From IMG/VR virus record IMGVR_UViG_3300025646_000072, positions 1 through 47,986 of that record: DNA of 47,986 nt, one strand, 5' to 3'. This document shows positions 45,451 to 47,986 of the stretch, piece by piece (position 1 is the first letter of the stretch; the number at the start of each line of letters is the position of its first letter). Source of the stretch: a virus. Position numbers and translations under genes: made by a program. Below the pieces are notes generated by a model. It saw only the letters and a list, made by a program, of their open reading frames with translations, was not told where the DNA came from and did not search any database.

Positions 45451-46121
45451 TGGCAACTTCAGGAACTAGAACATTCTCCCTGTCTACAGCGGATGTTATA
45501 GAAGAAGCATACGAACTAGCAGGATTAGAACTTCGTACTGGATACGACGCTAATGCTGCTAGACGTGCTTTAAATATAATGTTTGCAGATTGGTCAAACA
45601 GAGGTGTACAGCTTTGGGAAGTAGAACAAGTAACTCTTACTCTAACTAAAGACACAGCTTCTTATAATTTAAATGAATACGATATAGATGTGCTAGACGC
45701 TGTTTTACGCAGAACATCAGGCGGTACAATTAACGATTTACAAATGGAAAGAATAGATAGATCAGAATATTTTAATATTCCTGTAAAGTCTTCTACTGGA
45801 AGACCGTCTCAATATTATGTTGAAAGAACTAAAACACCGAAGATTTATTTGTATCCTACGCCTGAAAATTCTACAGATCAATTAATTACTTATCGTTGGA
45901 AAAGAATGGAAGACATAGATGCCTCTACTAACGATCAAGACTTACCTTCAAGATTTATACCTTGTATGGTTAGTGGGTTAGCTTATTATGTAGCGGTAAA
46001 GAAAAATCCGCAAAAAGCTATGATGTTAAAACAAATGTATGAAGAAGATTTTTTAAGAGCTTATGACTCCGATAGAGATAGATCTAGTCTACATTTAGTA
46101 CCTTTTAGACAATCCATATGA
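45450..46121 (+). CDS. Head-tail adaptor (P22 gp4 / tail tubular A-like)
   Basis: This 223-residue helical protein (VIEEAYELAGLELRTGYDAN, ARRALNIMFADWSNRGVQLW) has RPSQYYVERTKTPKIYLYPT in the middle and DLPSRFIPCMVSGLAYYVAV in the C-terminal half. These are typical features of podoviral gp4/tail-tubular-A-type adaptors that bind the portal. It lies after the capsid genes and just before a second adaptor-like gene. Confidence 0.7.
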   Translation: MATSGTRTFSLSTADVIEEAYELAGLELRTGYDANAARRALNIMFADWSNRGVQLWEVEQVTLTLTKDTASYNLNEYDIDVLDAVLRRTSGGTINDLQMERIDRSEYFNIPVKSSTGRPSQYYVERTKTPKIYLYPTPENSTDQLITYRWKRMEDIDASTNDQDLPSRFIPCMVSGLAYYVAVKKNPQKAMMLKQMYEEDFLRAYDSDRDRSSLHLVPFRQSI

Positions 46122-46450
46122 CATATGCTAGAGGTAAATATTCTTACGGAATTTGCGACAGATCTGGTCTAAGGTACAGATATAAAGATCTCAAAAAAAC
46201 TTGGGATGGTTTAAAAGTAGGACCTGATCAATACGAGCCTAAACACCCTCAACTTCAACCCATGAGGATAATAGCAGATCCTGAAGCTTTATATGAATCT
46301 AGACCAGACATAGATCAAGAAGTTTCATTAGGAATAGTTAGAACTTCTAGTGAAAACCCACAATACAATACAACTGATGATATAATAGGAACTAGTTTTA
46401 TTATTAATAAAGCTACTTCTGCTTTAGGAACTGTAACGGTATCAATATGA
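46118..46450 (+). CDS. Conserved head-tail junction protein (110 aa)
   Basis: The N-terminus MTYARGKYSYGICDRSGLRY and GLKVGPDQYEPKHPQLQP form a well-conserved block that recurs in adaptor regions of tailed phages, with a possible small zinc- or RNA-like fold around C13. The C-terminus is beta-like (SSENPQYNTTDDIIGTSFII). It overlaps both neighbours by 4 bases, so it is a coupled component of the connector. Confidence 0.6.
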   Translation: MTYARGKYSYGICDRSGLRYRYKDLKKTWDGLKVGPDQYEPKHPQLQPMRIIADPEALYESRPDIDQEVSLGIVRTSSENPQYNTTDDIIGTSFIINKATSALGTVTVSI

Positions 46451-47094
46451 GTTATACATATTCAGAAATAAAAACTTTAATCCAGGATTACATGCAAAAT
46501 AGTGAAACTACTTTTGTAAATAACCTTGATAATTTTATTGAAAACACAGAAGATAGAATTTTAAAATTAGTTGAAATAGATAATTTTAGAAAGAATGTTA
46601 CAGGAACTGTAACAGCCTCTAATACATATTTAGCAACCCCCAGTGATTTTTTAGCACCGTTTAGTTTAGCTTTAATTGATGGAAGTAATAATTACAATTA
46701 TCTTAAATTTAAACATGTAACTTTTATTAGAGACTATACTCCTGCATCAGCTACTACAGGAACTCCCTTGTACTACGCTTTATTTGATGACAACACTTTT
46801 ATTTTATCACCTACTCCTGATTCTAATTATACGATGGAATTACACTACTTATATAAACCTGCTTCTTTAACAACTGCAGGAGACAGTGGAACTACTTGGA
46901 TTTCTAAAAATGCTCCAGAAACTCTTTTATACGGTTGTTTGGTAGAGGCTTGTGTTTTTATGAAAAGTTTTGAAACCATCCCTGTTTACGAACAAAGATT
47001 TTTACAATCGTTAGATAGATTGAAAAATTTAACAGAAGCTAGAAGAACTAGACAAGAATATAGATATGATCAACTTAGAAGGGATCCTACATAA
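46447..47094 (+). CDS. Phage adaptor/tail-connector protein (215 aa)
   Basis: MSYTYSEIKTLIQDYMQNSE opens a helical N-terminus. NVTGTVTASNTYLATPSDFL and FILSPTPDSNYTMELHYLYK form beta segments, and APETLLYGCLVEACVFMKSF is the conserved helix of phage adaptor proteins encoded next to gp4-like genes. It likely extends the connector toward the tail. It starts inside the previous stop and overlaps the following Lys-rich microprotein. Confidence 0.65.
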   Translation: MSYTYSEIKTLIQDYMQNSETTFVNNLDNFIENTEDRILKLVEIDNFRKNVTGTVTASNTYLATPSDFLAPFSLALIDGSNNYNYLKFKHVTFIRDYTPASATTGTPLYYALFDDNTFILSPTPDSNYTMELHYLYKPASLTTAGDSGTTWISKNAPETLLYGCLVEACVFMKSFETIPVYEQRFLQSLDRLKNLTEARRTRQEYRYDQLRRDPT

Positions 47095-47258
47095 TGAAGA
47101 AAACACATAAAACTAAAGACGGTAGAACTGCTAAAAAAGGTTTATATTACAATATAAATAAAAAACGTAAAGAAGGTAGAAAGATGAGAAAGAAAGGTGC
47201 TAAAGGAGCACCAACTGCCGCTGCTTTTAAAAGAGCGGCTAAAACAGCTAAAAAATAA
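47094..47258 (+). CDS. 54-residue Lys-rich microprotein
   Basis: [20 protein letters not shown], then Arg/Lys/Ala-rich helix ending [11 protein letters not shown]. It overlaps the adaptor stop and the next start by one base each. It is probably DNA-binding, packaged or assembly-related. The composition parallels the Lys-rich proteins beside TerL. Confidence 0.55.
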   Translation: MKKTHKTKDGRTAKKGLYYNINKKRKEGRKMRKKGAKGAPTAAAFKRAAKTAKK

Positions 47259-47404
47259 TGCCGCTATCTAGAGGAAGTCACCCTAAAACAATTTCTAAAA
47301 ATATTAAGAAATTAAAAAAAGAAGGTAAGCCTCAAAAACAAGCGGTTGCTATTGCTTTAAGTAAAGCAGGAAAATCTAAAAAGAAAAAGAAAAAGAAAAA
47401 ATAA
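47258..47404 (+). CDS. DUF6496-like basic microprotein (48 aa)
   Basis: [20 protein letters not shown] followed by [14 protein letters not shown] and a poly-Lys tail. The [18 protein letters not shown] / [10 protein letters not shown] pattern is that of DUF6496 phage proteins (recollection, not searched). It sits in the head-tail module with one-base coupling to the upstream gene. Function unknown. Confidence 0.6.
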   Translation: MPLSRGSHPKTISKNIKKLKKEGKPQKQAVAIALSKAGKSKKKKKKKK

Positions 47405-47412
47405 GGACACAC

Positions 47413-47986
47413 ATGAGAGAGGAAAATTTATTAGGTAAAAATATCGCTATTGTTGCTATAGGAAGAAGTCAGGTAGATTTCCATTTATCATTAGCTCATA
47501 GTAAAGAGTATGATGAAGTTTGGGGTATAAATTGTATGGGAGCTATCACTAAATGTGATAGAGTTTTTATGTTAGACCCTGTTAGTAGATTTTTAGACAC
47601 AGAGGACGCAGGTACGCAAACAGGTATTATGCGTAAATGGCTACCTAAAACTACTACCCCTATTTATTCTTGTGAACTTGATGACAGAGCTCCCAGTGTT
47701 ATTGAATATCCTTTATATGAAGTTATTAATGACGCTAAGTGTGCTTATTTAAATAATACAGTAGCTTTTGCTATAGCCTACGCTTTTTACCAACGAGTAG
47801 GACAAATTAATTTATTTGGAGTTGATTTTAGCTATAAAGGTAATGTCCATTTTGCTGAACAAGGTAGAGCTTGTTGTGAATATTGGATAGCTAAATGTAA
47901 TGATATAGGTATAAACATAGGAGTAGCACCACAGTCCAGCTTACTTGATACAGACTTACCGTTAAAAGAAAAATTATATGGCTACC
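47413..47986 (+). CDS. Rossmann-like phage protein (DUF115-like), 3'-truncated by window edge
   Basis: ATG 47413 with AAGGACAC upstream; 191 residues are visible and the frame is open at the window end. The N-terminus GKNIAIVAIGRSQVDFHLSL is a nucleotide-binding beta-alpha start. EVWGINCMGAITKCDRVFML, DPVSRFLD, AYLNNTVAFAIAYAF and FGVDFSYKGNVHFAEQGRAC resemble a phage family related to DUF115/MptE-like proteins. It may modify surface polysaccharide or nucleotides. The position between adaptor and tail genes is typical for this family in marine phages (recollection). Confidence 0.55.
   Translation, partial: MREENLLGKNIAIVAIGRSQVDFHLSLAHSKEYDEVWGINCMGAITKCDRVFMLDPVSRFLDTEDAGTQTGIMRKWLPKTTTPIYSCELDDRAPSVIEYPLYEVINDAKCAYLNNTVAFAIAYAFYQRVGQINLFGVDFSYKGNVHFAEQGRACCEYWIAKCNDIGINIGVAPQSSLLDTDLPLKEKLYGY

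Noticed and set aside
1-47986. Circular genome joined across the window ends
   Set aside because: Reading through the junction from 47986 to 1 does not continue the first gene's frame and reaches a stop quickly in the last gene's frame, so a direct join is not supported.

Overview
The window is most of the genome of an AT-rich, strictly lytic-looking tailed phage (Caudoviricetes, podovirus-like). It carries a terminase pair, portal, GroES-like protein, scaffold, major capsid protein and P22-type head-tail adaptors, but no sheath, no obvious tape measure and no integrase. Gene content and small-protein repertoire (PolA, archaeo-eukaryotic-type primase, DUF932, ThyA-like enzyme, many Lys-rich and zinc-ribbon microproteins) resemble phages from marine metagenomes and SAR11-type phages. 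The host is an inference. Both end genes are cut by the window edges, so a short tail or fibre segment is missing between the right and left ends.

Layout. 1-10,578 (+): virion and tail genes, ending with five large, low-complexity virion or internal proteins, plus an HNH-type endonuclease gene. 10,570-12,009 (-): a lone SNF2-like helicase, the only minus-strand gene. 12,125-23,470 (+): replication and nucleotide metabolism: probable ssDNA-binding protein, primase, AlkB-like dioxygenase, UvrD-like helicase, a SAM methyltransferase / 5-hmdU-DNA-kinase-type helical protein / ThyA-like (deoxy)uridylate-modifying enzyme / Nmad1-like operon, PolA, a sigma-region-4-like protein and a PD-(D/E)XK nuclease. 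23,562-32,156: a dense accessory (probably early) region of small ORFs, each cluster headed by a recurrent promoter, with three intergenic segments that look like structured RNA. 32,184-38,195: non-coding repeats, TerS, a duplicated winged-helix-like gene cassette, a C-rich/G-quadruplex tract, TerL. 38,195-47,986: portal, GroES-like protein, scaffold, capsid, adaptors and tail-linked small proteins.

How it works together. No phage RNA polymerase is visible, so transcription probably depends on host RNA polymerase. At least eight sites share a GCTTTACTTT-type -35 element with a 17-19 nt spacer to a -10-like hexamer, and strong intrinsic terminators separate modules. The most notable metabolic feature is the contiguous set at 17,622-20,630, which has its own promoter and suggests a thymine (5-hydroxymethyluracil-derived) DNA modification pathway. 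The most notable undescribed features are the roughly 470-nt gene-free segment at 26,907-27,380 and the 143-nt segment at 28,239-28,381. Both contain several long complementary blocks, some crossing or mutually exclusive, as expected of large structured RNAs.
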